NCBI RefSeq assembly: GCF_025628885.1
Contig: NZ_JAOTIF010000033.1
Span: forward strand, 1 to 63,357
DNA: 63,357 bases
Reading direction: 5' to 3'
From: Paraflavisolibacter caeni
Lineage (GTDB): Bacteria; Bacteroidota; Bacteroidia; Chitinophagales; Chitinophagaceae
Position numbers and translations under genes: made by a program. Within the stretch, counting starts at the first letter, position 1. Each line of letters starts with the position of its first letter. Below the pieces are notes generated by a model. It was not told the DNA's origin, searched no databases, and was given only the letters and a program-made list of their open reading frames with translations. Positions 8,362 to 17,862 of the stretch are shown piece by piece.

Positions 8362-9402
8362 TTATTTTAATTTGGGGGTTTCGCGTTTTTTTACGAGGAA
8401 TTCGGAAGAGTAGATCCGGAGGAGCAGGATAAACATGGAAATAAGTAAGGGGCCAAAAATAAGTCCTATAAAACCGAAGAGCTGAATCCCTACAATGACG
8501 CCCAATACGGTGATCATGGGGTGTATATTTCCAAATCTTTTGTTCAGAATAAAACGGAAGAGGTTATCGACAAGGCCAATTAATCCAAACCCCCAGAAAG
8601 CCATTGCAATTCCTCTACCAGTTTCACCTTGTACCAGCAACATGATTGTAAGAGGGACATAGACCAAGGCTGCTCCCAGTATGGGCACCATGGCCGTAAG
8701 GCAGGTTACAACGAACCACAAAAAAGGCTCGTTAATACCAATGATGAGGTATCCTATGAGCCCAACAATGCCCTGGATAAAGGCAATCAACGGAATACCT
8801 ATGGATGAGGCAATAACCATGCGCTTTACTTCTTTTCCCAACAATACCACATTCCCATCCCTTAAGGGTATGTATTCATACATTGCATCTTCCAAACGCC
8901 TGCCATTTACCAGCATAAAGTACAGGATGAAGTACATCAACGCCACCAAGGTAAGCGTGTTAAAAGTTATATTCAGCACCTTTGGGAGCAATTGGCCTAT
9001 CCAAGGGCCAAGCTGATTAATTGCATTAGGATTGACAAGCTCGTAGCCTATCTTATCCTTCAGATTAACCACTGCAATCTTTAGTGAATTGATTAATTCA
9101 CCACTGTGCATCACCAGGTAACTAACTTTTGAATACAAGATATTCCCCAACAAGCCGATAGGTACCAGGATCACAAAAAAAGATAGCAACATTAATACCC
9201 AAGCAGCCGTACTCTTTCTCCATCCTTTTTTTTCGGTCAGGTAGAACATGCGGTCACGCATGAGGACATAAAACGTGACAGAACCCAAGAATGCAGAAAG
9301 GAAGAATCTTAGTTCACGAAAAAGAATGACACCCAGAAAGATGATCAGAATGATAAAAAATATCTGCCGGAGCAGGTTGGTATTGATGGTATTGTTATTC
9401 AT
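8362..9402 (-). CDS. AI-2E family transporter
   Basis: The 346-residue integral membrane protein has about eight hydrophobic segments. They are arranged as in the AI-2E/PerM family: two N-terminal helices, a soluble stretch (about 90-130), then GIPLIAFIQGIVGLIGYLIIGI and a long C-terminal block with LIGLVDNLFRFILNKRFGNIHPMITVLGVIVGIQLFGFIGLIFGPLL, the most conserved part of the family. Despite the name, most members are not shown to move autoinducer-2; sodium/proton antiport has been reported for some. The substrate is open. It is followed on the same strand by the MATE gene, 60 bp upstream. Confidence 0.88.
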   Translation of the reverse strand: MNNNTINTNLLRQIFFIILIIFLGVILFRELRFFLSAFLGSVTFYVLMRDRMFYLTEKKGWRKSTAAWVLMLLSFFVILVPIGLLGNILYSKVSYLVMHSGELINSLKIAVVNLKDKIGYELVNPNAINQLGPWIGQLLPKVLNITFNTLTLVALMYFILYFMLVNGRRLEDAMYEYIPLRDGNVVLLGKEVKRMVIASSIGIPLIAFIQGIVGLIGYLIIGINEPFLWFVVTCLTAMVPILGAALVYVPLTIMLLVQGETGRGIAMAFWGFGLIGLVDNLFRFILNKRFGNIHPMITVLGVIVGIQLFGFIGLIFGPLLISMFILLLRIYSSEFLVKKRETPKLK

Positions 9403-9462
9403 AAAAAAGCTGCAAGGCCGGGGTATGGTGCGGAGTAAAATTAACGGAATCTATATTATATT

Positions 9463-10863
9463 CTATACTTTCACTTTCTTCCATTTTCCTTTCCTGAAGG
9501 TTAGAAAGGCGGCGATGGTAATGGCTGTTTCGGCCACCGGGATTGCTATGAAAACTCCAGTGGGACCAAAATCTAATACTATAGCCAGCAGGTATGCGAG
9601 TGGTATCTGGAATGCCCAAAAGCCGAACAAATTAATGATGGTAGGTGTACGGGTATCTCCGGCACCATTAAAAGTATTGGCCATCACCATTCCGACTCCA
9701 TAAAACACATAGCCAAGGCTGATGATCCGTAATGCCTCCACGGCGTAGACTTCTACCTGCACATCTTTGTTCATGAACTGCACAATCATTTCAGCAAAAA
9801 CTAAAAAAATGACCATTACGGTTGCCATGAAAATGGCATTATAACGAGCAGTCAACCATACTGCCCGCTCTGCTCTTTCTGGGTCGTTGGCACCCAAGTT
9901 TTGACCCACCAGCGTGGCTGCCGCATTACTCATTCCCCAGGCAGGCAAAAGGAAAAACATAATGATCCGAATTGCTACTCCATAGCCTGCAATAGCAGCA
10001 TCATTGCCAAAGGAGCTCATAATACGCGCCAGCACGATCCAGCTGGCTGAAGCAATGAAAAACTGAACAAAGCCTACCCAGGAAATCTGGAATAATGATT
10101 TGATAATGTGCCAGTCAATAGTGAAATGAACAGACCGGATGCTCAACGTCTTGTTGCCTTTAAACAGGTGATAGAGCTGAAAACAAACTCCCAAACCACG
10201 ACCAATTGAGGTAGCGATCGCTGCACCTGTAAGACCAAAGAAATGAATGAGCAATGGGCATAACACGATATTACAGCCATTGGCCACCCAAAGCGACTTC
10301 ATAGCAATCGAGGCATTACCTGCACCACGAAAGACACCGTTGATCAAAAAAAGCAATAGGATCACGACACTGCTTCCAAAAACAACCCTAGTATAAGACA
10401 CTCCAATAGCAAGCACGCTTTCAGAAGCGCCCATTAACTGAAGCACGTCGCGCGCATAGACCACGCCAATTATGCTGATCACAACAGCCACCATCCAGCC
10501 CAGGTTAATCGCTTGTGCCCCAGCCTTTGCTGCGGCATCAAAATTCTTCTCTCCCACCCGCCTTGCTACCATAGCAGTAGCACCTACACTAAAGGCGATT
10601 GCAGCTGAGTAGAGAAGGGTTAAAAAGGTTTCTGTAAGCACTACCGTAGATATGGCTTCCTTGCCCAGCTTGCCGACAAAGAAGATGTCTACAACGGCAA
10701 AAACGGATTCCATCATCATTTCCAAAATCATTGGGATGGCTAATAGAATAACAGCCATGCGTAAACTACCTTTGGTATAGTCATGCTCTTCGCCCCGGAT
10801 GGCCGTTTTTATTAAAGAAAAAATATACGATGCCCTATTTGTTGAAATAGATTGCTGCGACAT
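9463..10863 (-). CDS. MATE family efflux transporter
   Basis: This 466-residue protein has twelve predicted membrane segments in two homologous halves, the usual size for MATE exporters. Characteristic parts are GSLRMAVILLAIPMILEMMMES at the start, AKAGAQAINLG, GNASIAMKSLWVANGCNIVL at the end of the first half, and GQNLGANDPERAERAVWLTARYN in the second half. MATE proteins export cationic drugs or metabolites using Na+ or H+ gradients. The substrate cannot be read from the sequence. The gene is probably transcribed with the AI-2E gene downstream. Confidence 0.9.
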   Translation of the reverse strand: MSQQSISTNRASYIFSLIKTAIRGEEHDYTKGSLRMAVILLAIPMILEMMMESVFAVVDIFFVGKLGKEAISTVVLTETFLTLLYSAAIAFSVGATAMVARRVGEKNFDAAAKAGAQAINLGWMVAVVISIIGVVYARDVLQLMGASESVLAIGVSYTRVVFGSSVVILLLFLINGVFRGAGNASIAMKSLWVANGCNIVLCPLLIHFFGLTGAAIATSIGRGLGVCFQLYHLFKGNKTLSIRSVHFTIDWHIIKSLFQISWVGFVQFFIASASWIVLARIMSSFGNDAAIAGYGVAIRIIMFFLLPAWGMSNAAATLVGQNLGANDPERAERAVWLTARYNAIFMATVMVIFLVFAEMIVQFMNKDVQVEVYAVEALRIISLGYVFYGVGMVMANTFNGAGDTRTPTIINLFGFWAFQIPLAYLLAIVLDFGPTGVFIAIPVAETAITIAAFLTFRKGKWKKVKV

Positions 10864-11165
10864 GATAAAAAATCTAATTGATGAGTTGAGAAATGAATGA
10901 ATAAAAAAAGAGGCTGAAAAGACATCAGCTCAGGCCATCTGAAAAACCTGCATCATTAAAAGGGCATGAAAACGAGCTTCATATTCTAAGGTTAAAAAGC
11001 AAAAGTAAAATAAATCATCAACATGTTTATGAGTGTGAGGAAAATGCCTGGTAAGCCAATGACCTACTGCTTGACTTAAAATCCCTTGCCTGTATATAAA
11101 AAGTCAACCATTATAATTATTAAAATACTTATCATTGACCTAGAAAACAATTGTAACCTGAAGAC
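10864..11165. other. Divergent intergenic region, MATE / YceI-like
   Basis: No gene is visible in these 302 bp. The stretch 11071-11100 has a sigma-70-like arrangement, ttgact followed after 18 bp by tataaa, but this does not match the TAnnTTTG consensus of Bacteroidota, so I do not call it a promoter. No inverted repeat of note was found. Confidence 0.4.
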
Positions 11166-11759
11166 ATGCGTAAGGCTTTACTATACCTGTTTTTAATTGT
11201 TGCCGCATCTGGTTTTCAGGACAATAAAACCAACGTGAAAAAATGGGTGGTCACAAGCGGTTGCTCATTAAAGGTTGACGGTTCGACGAATGTCAATAAT
11301 TTCAGTTGTATTATCGCTGAATATAGCAATCCAGATACCATTATAGCTACCATAAATTCGTCGCAATCTGTAGGATTAAGCGGCAACATCAAACTTGATA
11401 TTCAGAAATTCAATTGCCATAATCCGGTAATGACCTCAGATCTACGAAAAACCTTAAAAGCCAAAGAATTTCCTAAACTAATGATCCGATTTATATCTCT
11501 ATCGCAATATCCTGATATTGCAGCCAGGAATACATTCACCAAGGGAATTGTAATGATTGAATTGGCAGGCATAACGAAACGGTTTGATGTAAACTACAAG
11601 ATTGTTTCAGTAACTAACAACTTCATTAATATGATCGGTACCAGGCAGGTTAATTTCTCTGATTTCAAAATCACTCCTCCCAGCAGATTAGGAGGAATGA
11701 TCCGTACCAATAATGAAATCAATGTGGTCTTTGACTTAAAACTGAAAGTATTTGAATAA
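11166..11759 (+). CDS. YceI-like domain exported protein
   Basis: The 197-residue protein has a signal sequence (MRKALLYLFLIVAASGF) and then a beta-rich domain. Phrases such as SLKVDGSTNVNNFSC, LDIQKFNCHNPVMTSDLRKTLKAKEFP and GIVMIELAGITKRFDVNY match the lipocalin-like YceI fold, which binds isoprenoid lipids in studied members. The substitution of the usual N-terminal motif by CSLKVDGSTNVNNFSC is common in Bacteroidota. Ligand unknown; periplasmic location inferred. Confidence 0.75.
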   Translation: MRKALLYLFLIVAASGFQDNKTNVKKWVVTSGCSLKVDGSTNVNNFSCIIAEYSNPDTIIATINSSQSVGLSGNIKLDIQKFNCHNPVMTSDLRKTLKAKEFPKLMIRFISLSQYPDIAARNTFTKGIVMIELAGITKRFDVNYKIVSVTNNFINMIGTRQVNFSDFKITPPSRLGGMIRTNNEINVVFDLKLKVFE

Positions 11760-11783
11760 GAAAGGAGTTCGTGGTTGCACTGA

Positions 11784-12191
11784 TCAGGGATTGAACCTAG
11801 CAAACAATATACCTGCTAACACAGCCTGAAATAATCCATATACAAACCAACTTACGACCATTGTCAAAGTAATATCCATTGAGCTAAAAGTAATCCACAT
11901 AACCGGCAGCAAAGCCACCAAAGCATAGACCAGCCCGAACTCAAGCCCTCTTAATAAAAAAGGCCCATTGAACAATCCCTTAAACCGCTCCCAAAACCAT
12001 GACAATGCAAAGCTGATAATGAAGGCATGCAAATAAAACAGGATATCCCTGCCGCCGCTAGAATTAAATAATGGATTATTATACAGAACAAAAAGCTCAG
12101 GAAAAAACCTGATTGCCAGGAATAATCCGCCGTAGCTTACAACAAACAATATTATACCAACTATCAATCCTGTTATCAATACTTTTTTCAT
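11784..12191 (-). CDS. Small polytopic membrane protein, unknown
   Basis: This 135-residue protein has four hydrophobic segments (about residues 4-28, 50-68, 85-105 and 112-130) and a short charged loop FWERFKGLFNG. I do not recognise a family. It is convergent with the YceI-like gene (24 bp between stops) and lies 32 bp downstream of the M28 peptidase gene on the same strand, so it may belong to that transcript. Confidence 0.7.
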   Translation of the reverse strand: MKKVLITGLIVGIILFVVSYGGLFLAIRFFPELFVLYNNPLFNSSGGRDILFYLHAFIISFALSWFWERFKGLFNGPFLLRGLEFGLVYALVALLPVMWITFSSMDITLTMVVSWFVYGLFQAVLAGILFARFNP

Positions 12192-12223
12192 AACTGTAAG
12201 ATATTTAAAGATACTTAACCTTA

Positions 12224-13603
12224 TTACAAGCCATCCTTATCGATCAGGTAAATGAGTGCAGTTATCGCAGCGGCACCCAATTCTAATTCCCGCTTATTCA
12301 CTTTATCGAAAGTGTCCTCTTGTGTATGATGAATATCGAAATAACGTTGTCCTTCAGGCTTAAAGCCAATCAACAAAGCACCCTGATCTTTTAAAGGATC
12401 AATGTCTACACCACCTTCTCCTTCTTTAAAATAAAGCACATTAAAAGGTTCCAAATACATCTTCCACTCACTCATTTTTCTCAGTTGGTCGGTATTTTTT
12501 GTTTGAAAAGTAAAACCAAGCGGAGCAAAAACACCAAGGTCCGATTCGAGTGCGACCAGGTGTTTTTCGCCTTTAGCATTTGAAATATTGTAATAGGCTG
12601 TGCTCCCCAACCCATTGATCTCTTCATCCATCCACATCACCACGCGAATGGTCCTTTGGGGCTGAATGCCCAACTTCTTGTACATCCTGCCCAGTTCAAT
12701 CGCCTGCATACAACCGCCGCCATCATCGTGTGCGCCCTCTCCTACATCCCAGGAATCCAGGTGCCCTCCTACTGCAATAATTTGTTGCGGATATGTTTTT
12801 CCTCTTAATTCACCAACCACATTATAGGAAGTCACAGAATCCATCACTCTTCCCTGGTAATTGATGTACACATTTGGCTTCTTCCCACTTCTGATCACTG
12901 CACTTAAATTGTCTGCGTCAATAGTAGAAATTGCAACAGCAGGAATGCGTCTTCCCTTAGGGTCGTTGAATGTATAGCCTGTATGAGGCAAATGGTCTGT
13001 TGTGCCAGTAAGCGACCTTACCAACACCCCGGCAGCACCATATTTAGCCGCTTCGGCAGGACCATTACTCCGTTGATTACCAGCCTCGCTGTACGCATTG
13101 ATCGGATCAACATGGTCCTGGTTAAAGGGGCGGTTGAAGAAAACAATCTTTCCCCTCACCTCTTTTTCGCCTCGCTTCTTTAATTCATCCAGGCTTTTTA
13201 ATTCCAGCACTTCACCTTCAACACCTGCGGGGCCTGTACCTTCTGTGAAACTGAGCGCAAGTGCAGGAATCGTTATACTCTCTGACCCAGTCATTACTTT
13301 TACAACCGGAGGCGTTCCCCTGTCCCACCTGGGAACTTTAATGGGCTGCAAGTAAACAGTATCAAAGCCATAATCCTGCATGAGTTGATGTGTAAACTCT
13401 ACTGCTGCAGCTGCCTGAGGCGAGCCTGTGATCCGATTGCCAATTTTCTTGCAAAGAAAACGCAGGTTTTCATAGACAGGACTGTTGTTCAACACCTCAT
13501 GATAGATCTTTTTAATGGTTTCCTCTCTTGTCTGAGCACCCAGGAAAAGAGGGAAGAAAAGGAGCGTTGATACGGACAGGTATAATGCCTTTTGTTTAGT
13601 CAT
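12224..13603 (-). CDS. Exported M28 family metallopeptidase
   Basis: The 459-residue protein has a signal peptide (about 1-23), then a PA-domain-like insertion region (about 130-250) and an M28 catalytic domain. Zinc ligands are visible in VGGHLDSWDVGEGAHDDGGG (His and Asp, around 280-300), MWMDEEING (Glu-Glu, around 325), ALESDLG (Asp) and DIHHTQEDTFDKV (His, around 430). The family consists of co-catalytic zinc aminopeptidases or carboxypeptidases that digest peptides outside the cytoplasm. The DIHHTQEDT ending is typical of the group annotated as M20/M25/M40- or M28-family peptidases in Bacteroidota. Confidence 0.92.
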   Translation of the reverse strand: MTKQKALYLSVSTLLFFPLFLGAQTREETIKKIYHEVLNNSPVYENLRFLCKKIGNRITGSPQAAAAVEFTHQLMQDYGFDTVYLQPIKVPRWDRGTPPVVKVMTGSESITIPALALSFTEGTGPAGVEGEVLELKSLDELKKRGEKEVRGKIVFFNRPFNQDHVDPINAYSEAGNQRSNGPAEAAKYGAAGVLVRSLTGTTDHLPHTGYTFNDPKGRRIPAVAISTIDADNLSAVIRSGKKPNVYINYQGRVMDSVTSYNVVGELRGKTYPQQIIAVGGHLDSWDVGEGAHDDGGGCMQAIELGRMYKKLGIQPQRTIRVVMWMDEEINGLGSTAYYNISNAKGEKHLVALESDLGVFAPLGFTFQTKNTDQLRKMSEWKMYLEPFNVLYFKEGEGGVDIDPLKDQGALLIGFKPEGQRYFDIHHTQEDTFDKVNKRELELGAAAITALIYLIDKDGL

Positions 13604-13637
13604 TGATCTAATATTGAGATTTTGCGATATTGGGATA

Positions 13638-14315
13638 TTAAGATATTGCCTTTAGATACATGTCTACATACTCCCGAACACTTTTTCTTTTGTATTGCAT
13701 TACAAACCTGGGATGCGGGAGTGGGATGATCTCATCGAACCAATTGTACTTCTCATTTAGGTCATTCAAGTAACGGAAGTTTTTTTCTCCGCCAACACAA
13801 ATGCACCGTTGGCGATTGATATTAAAAGATACCAGGCGCTGCAGGCTGTCTACAATAAAAGGTTCTACTTTTTGCAACAACTGCTTATCATCGTAGTAAT
13901 TAATATTCTTGCCATGCTGCACAAAACCTAATGGACATACAGAGCCAATAAAGTAATGGTGGTAAAAAAGTTCCGCCCCCCCATACTGTTCTATCACTGA
14001 ATAGATAAATTCAGCAGAGATCTCTGATTGCGATTTAAATGGATGTTCAATACCACAATATTGAGAAAGTTGCCTGGGTGCAGTAAAATTCACTCCGGTA
14101 ACACCTGCACCAAATCTCCCGGGATTAATACCCAGCCACAGTATTCTTTGCCCGCTATCATTATAAAACTTCCGGAAAAACTGCCCGATGATTTCCTGTA
14201 CGGTCTTTTCCTTTTGAGGGAAGAGCCACTGAACATCGTTGGGTAAGCTATCCGGAGGTTGTAAGGAAGTGTAATAATGAAGTAAAAAGTCAGCCCATGT
14301 TTGCATGGGGCGCAA
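13638..14315 (-). CDS. SMUG-like uracil-DNA glycosylase family protein (DUF4918)
   Basis: In this 225-residue protein, LGINPGRFGAGVTGVNFTAP (about 57-76) aligns in style with the SMUG1 catalytic motif GMNPGPFGMAQTGVPFG, and LPHPRFVMQYKRK (about 198-210) with the C-terminal active-site loop HPSP. The family removes uracil or related oxidised bases from DNA in base excision repair. The Bacteroidota clade was annotated as DUF4918. It is soluble and cytosolic. It lies 34 bp upstream of the M28 peptidase gene, separated by a spacer of gatatt words, so co-transcription is possible. Confidence 0.8.
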   Translation of the reverse strand: MRPMQTWADFLLHYYTSLQPPDSLPNDVQWLFPQKEKTVQEIIGQFFRKFYNDSGQRILWLGINPGRFGAGVTGVNFTAPRQLSQYCGIEHPFKSQSEISAEFIYSVIEQYGGAELFYHHYFIGSVCPLGFVQHGKNINYYDDKQLLQKVEPFIVDSLQRLVSFNINRQRCICVGGEKNFRYLNDLNEKYNWFDEIIPLPHPRFVMQYKRKSVREYVDMYLKAIS

Positions 14316-14350
14316 ATTAGTGATTCGGGAACAGAAAGAAGTTACTTGAA

Positions 14351-15049
14351 TTACCGGCGTGCACTATTTTTCTGATGAATGATCATTCCATCTTCCATTT
14401 CTATGATCCGGCTGGTGTGTTCGGCAAAATCCGGATCATGGGTTACGATGAACAAGGTTTGGCCGAATTCATCACTCAGATTTTTGAAAATATCCAGGAC
14501 AATATTGCTGTTTTTCTTATCCAGGTTACCTGTTGGTTCGTCACCCATAATAATCAAGGGATCATTGATCAACGCCCTGGCAATAGCGACTCTTTGTTTT
14601 TCACCTCCGGACAGCTGGTTAGGCATTTTAGTAGCCAGTTGCTTTATCTGTAAAACATCCAGCCATTTCATTGCCCTGGCCTCAATTTCTTTTTCGGAAT
14701 ACTTATCCAACTTCAGCCCGGGTAGCATTACATTTTTCAAAACAGTAAACTCGTTCAACAAATAGTGAAACTGGAATACAAAGCCAATCTTTTCGTTCCG
14801 AACCTCTGCCAGCCTCCCTGACTTTTTACCTGTCATCAACTCTCCATCAATCAATAACTCACCCTCATAATCGGTATCCATAGTTGAAAGAATATAGAGC
14901 AAGGTGGACTTTCCACAACCAGATTTTCCCATAACAGAAACAAACTCCCCTCTACCAACCGTAAAACTTATGTCTGACAGTACAGGTATATGCATTTGGT
15001 CCGGGAATCTTTTGCCGATGTGCCTAGCTTCTAATACAGGTCCATTCAT
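14351..15049 (-). CDS. ABC transporter ATP-binding protein (MacB/LolD class)
   Basis: The 232-residue ATPase has Walker A GKSGCGKST (about 41-49), Q-loop around FVFQFHYLL, signature LSGGEKQR (about 144), Walker B LIIMGDEPTG (about 164) and switch His in FIVTHD. It is the last gene of an adaptor-permease-ATPase set and starts 1 bp after the permease stop. Proteins of this class power MacB/LolCDE-type mechanotransmission across the inner membrane rather than conventional import. The substrate is unknown. Confidence 0.93.
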   Translation of the reverse strand: MNGPVLEARHIGKRFPDQMHIPVLSDISFTVGRGEFVSVMGKSGCGKSTLLYILSTMDTDYEGELLIDGELMTGKKSGRLAEVRNEKIGFVFQFHYLLNEFTVLKNVMLPGLKLDKYSEKEIEARAMKWLDVLQIKQLATKMPNQLSGGEKQRVAIARALINDPLIIMGDEPTGNLDKKNSNIVLDIFKNLSDEFGQTLFIVTHDPDFAEHTSRIIEMEDGMIIHQKNSARR

Positions 15050-15050
15050 G

Positions 15051-16310
15051 TTATTTGCCTCTAATGATGATGACCGGGTCTACTTTACTTGCTTTTGCAG
15101 CAGGGAACAGCCCAGCCAGATAAGTTGTCACTAATGAGAAAACAATACCGATGCAATAAAATAAAGGGTTATAATTAACAGGATATGTTTCAATGGTTGG
15201 TAATGATGCCGTTTTAAAAGGTACTGCATCAATCAAGAGCGATAAAAGATAGCCGAGGAAAAGACCAACTGTTCCGCCAAAAAGGCCAATACTTATTGCA
15301 ATCATCAGAAAGATCTTTTTTACATCCCGTCCAGAAAAACCTGTAGCTTTTAAAATGGCAATGGAGTCCATTTTTTCATAGATCATCATGTTCAGAATAT
15401 TATAAATACCGAAACCCGCCACAATTAATAAAGTAATACCCACTACATAAGAGATCAACGTTCTGATGAAGCTCCCCGTCTCGAACTCAGCATTGGCTGT
15501 CTGGATATCCACAGCCTGTGTACCGAATAAATGACTGTATTCCTTTGCGACTCCAGGCGCTTGTTCTATATCATTCAATTTCACCTGTATATCCGTCACA
15601 TAATTAGCAGGCTTGCCCAGAATTTTTTGTGCAGTTGTGATGGAAGTAAATCCTTGTACTTTATCATAATCCCTGATGCCGGATTCATATAAGCCTACCA
15701 ATTTTAAAGGAAATACCTCACCTGTTGACGTAGTAACATATACAAGGTCACCGATGTATACCAGTAATTCTTCAGCCAACACCTTGCCAAGTACGATACT
15801 ATTGGGCACTACCTTCAAGTCAGTACCAGAACCGCTTGTGATGTAATCGTAAAAATGAAACAATCTATTCTCTTCCTGCACATCGATGCCATTAATCACA
15901 CCTGAAATGCGGGCACTTCCTTCGGTAAAGAATGCAGGCGTAGTGATCTTGGGAGCAATTCCCAATACCCTTTTATCTTTTTGTATGGTATGAATAATGG
16001 CTGCACTGTTGTATATCTGCTCACGACTGTTGCTTGCCTTTACGGAAGAAATGAAATGATAATACCCATTATAAATGGTTACATTTTTAATGGGCTGGTT
16101 GGGGTTTTGTTCGATCTCATTATATAAACGTACATGAGGGGTCCTGTTCACAAAAAGATCATCCAGCATAATATTCAGTCCTGTCATAAAGCCTAACAAT
16201 GCAATAAACATCATGATGCTGAAGGTCACTCCTATGGCAGCCACCAGTGTTTGTCGCCACCTGGCCATCAACAAGGACTTTGCAATATCAATGCTCAACC
16301 TGGATTTCAT
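15051..16310 (-). CDS. ABC transporter permease, FtsX/MacB type
   Basis: This 419-residue protein has one N-terminal membrane helix (about 17-42), a large periplasmic domain (about 50-270) and three C-terminal helices (about 285, 340 and 390). This is the MacB/LolC layout. The FtsX-like region contains YNILNMMIYEKMDSIAILKATGFSGRDVKKIF, the coupling-helix segment, and the end reads AGLFPAAKASKVDPVIIIRGK as in LolC/MacB. Its start overlaps the upstream adaptor gene by 4 bp, showing translational coupling. Confidence 0.92.
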   Translation of the reverse strand: MKSRLSIDIAKSLLMARWRQTLVAAIGVTFSIMMFIALLGFMTGLNIMLDDLFVNRTPHVRLYNEIEQNPNQPIKNVTIYNGYYHFISSVKASNSREQIYNSAAIIHTIQKDKRVLGIAPKITTPAFFTEGSARISGVINGIDVQEENRLFHFYDYITSGSGTDLKVVPNSIVLGKVLAEELLVYIGDLVYVTTSTGEVFPLKLVGLYESGIRDYDKVQGFTSITTAQKILGKPANYVTDIQVKLNDIEQAPGVAKEYSHLFGTQAVDIQTANAEFETGSFIRTLISYVVGITLLIVAGFGIYNILNMMIYEKMDSIAILKATGFSGRDVKKIFLMIAISIGLFGGTVGLFLGYLLSLLIDAVPFKTASLPTIETYPVNYNPLFYCIGIVFSLVTTYLAGLFPAAKASKVDPVIIIRGK

Positions 16311-17386
16311 TCTATTGGCTTTTTGATCATAACGTCTTTGGTTAAGCCACTCACTATTTCAGCCCGCTGGTAATCTTTTAATCCCACCACCACTTTCCTT
16401 TTCTCGCCACTCTTAAGAATCACATGGTTTTCATCTACTAAGTAATCCCTTGGTATTGTCAATACATTTTTCTTAGTACTGATCAGGATATTCGCTTCAA
16501 CAGTCAAATTAGGATAGAGGTCGGGTGGTTCTTTTGTAAAATCAGCTTCAATTGTAAGTGACCTTGAGCGATCATCCATCATGGGATTGATCTTACAGAT
16601 AACAGCTTCAAACGTCTGGCCTTTGTAGCTGTCCATAGTGATGAAGACAGTTTGTCCTATCCTTATCTTAGAGATATCATACTCATCAATTTCCAGTTCA
16701 ACAATAAATTCCTTTGCATCGCCAATTACAGCAACAGGTGTTTGTATATTGACCATTTCACCGGGCTCCTTTAAAACGCTGTAGACCTTTCCATCCTGTT
16801 TGGCTTTTATCGTGTAATCGTCAGCTACGACTGTACTTATTTGCAAGTTTTTTCTAGCTTGTTTTGCAGCATAATCAACCTGTTTCTTTAATTCGCTGTA
16901 CCTAAGCAAAGCTGATTGATAAGAGGTTACAGAACTTTTCCATGCCAACTCTTTCTGGTCCAATTCCGTACGGCTGCCTATGCCTTGTTCCCAAAGATTC
17001 CTTTGTCTTTGCAGAAAGATTGAATCACTCTTCAGCTTTGTTCTAGCCAGATCAATATCGGCTCTCAATTCGTTTAGTTTATCCCTATTGGCGTCAACTG
17101 ATGAGTAGTCCGCAGAAAGGCGGGCATTTTCTGAATTAAGCCTTTGTGCTTCATTCACCAGTGTGATCATTGCATCTCCTTTGTGCACCAATGCCCCTTC
17201 AGTAATATGCACATGTTGGATAATACCATTGACAGCGGAGTAAACCTGGTATTGATTTTTGCTTTTTACGACGCCGGAACCATAGACCGACTCAGTAATA
17301 TTTTGAAGGATAGGCTTTACAGTTTCCACTTTCTCCCCGCAAGAAAACAAGAATACTATAAATAGAACCCATACAAAAATTCTCAT
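16307..17386 (-). CDS. Periplasmic adaptor (HlyD/MacA-type) lipoprotein
   Basis: I choose the internal ATG at 17386 because it begins a clean lipoprotein signal (MRIFVWVLFIVFLFSCGEK), giving 359 residues. A start 48 bp upstream would put a hydrophilic extension before it. The protein has a barrel-sandwich half (VNGIIQHVHITEGALVHKGD), a coiled-coil hairpin (about 90-185, including LIDLARTKLKSDSIFLQRQRNLWEQG-like heptads), the second lipoyl half (IKAKQDGKVYSVLKEPGEMV) and a beta-barrel domain. It links the MacB-type permease to an outer-membrane channel; no TolC homologue is nearby. Confidence 0.88.
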   Translation of the reverse strand: MRIFVWVLFIVFLFSCGEKVETVKPILQNITESVYGSGVVKSKNQYQVYSAVNGIIQHVHITEGALVHKGDAMITLVNEAQRLNSENARLSADYSSVDANRDKLNELRADIDLARTKLKSDSIFLQRQRNLWEQGIGSRTELDQKELAWKSSVTSYQSALLRYSELKKQVDYAAKQARKNLQISTVVADDYTIKAKQDGKVYSVLKEPGEMVNIQTPVAVIGDAKEFIVELEIDEYDISKIRIGQTVFITMDSYKGQTFEAVICKINPMMDDRSRSLTIEADFTKEPPDLYPNLTVEANILISTKKNVLTIPRDYLVDENHVILKSGEKRKVVVGLKDYQRAEIVSGLTKDVMIKKPIE

Positions 17387-17862
17387 AGACCAAATATAAA
17401 TTAGCCACTGGTCTAAATCAATGATATGAGGCAATTACAAACGTGAGTTTGATTAAAAAAAGAGTCGCAGAGAATGCTCCTTTTTTGGTGGAGGCCATTT
17501 CCCATAAAAAATCATACCCGGTCAACGCAAAACTGGTGCATAATGTTAAAAATCAGTGCCATGGAAGGAAATTCCGGCTATTTTTTTTATCATTTCCTTC
17601 CCAATCTCCCATTCAGCAGAATCTATTCATAATCAAAAACTTACACTAAGGCTCATTTTACTGAAACATGATAAACGGCTCCCTGACCATGACCAGGATG
17701 ACCAAAGCATGATCAATGCGAATTTTAACAATCAGAACGTATATAACCTATTTACCACTTGTAAAGTAATGCTCCCAACGAAAAAAAACCAGCCCTGCTG
17801 AATAGGCGCGAGGATTAGTTTTGAGTTGCCGGTTAAACCCTTACCATATTCCCGGTCCGACT
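17387..17862. other. Divergent intergenic region between the ABC exporter and the LytS/LytTR genes
   Basis: No credible gene lies in these 476 bp. A 10-bp inverted repeat (17563-17572 with 17592-17601) surrounds a T-rich loop. Farther on, atgay words recur at 17668, 17689, 17698 and 17709, spaced 21, 9 and 11 bp. Direct repeats with about two-turn spacing are typical of LytTR-type binding sites, so the second cluster is a candidate control site for either divergent unit. Confidence 0.45.

Noticed and set aside
11071-11100. Sigma-70 style promoter (ttgact, 18 bp, tataaa) before the YceI-like gene
   Set aside because: Bacteroidota promoters use a TAnnTTTG -7 box; this match to the E. coli consensus is probably chance.
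17443-17801. Two overlapping plus-strand frames of 68 and 81 codons in the ABC / LytS gap
   Set aside because: They overlap each other, run through an inverted repeat, and show no recognisable protein features.
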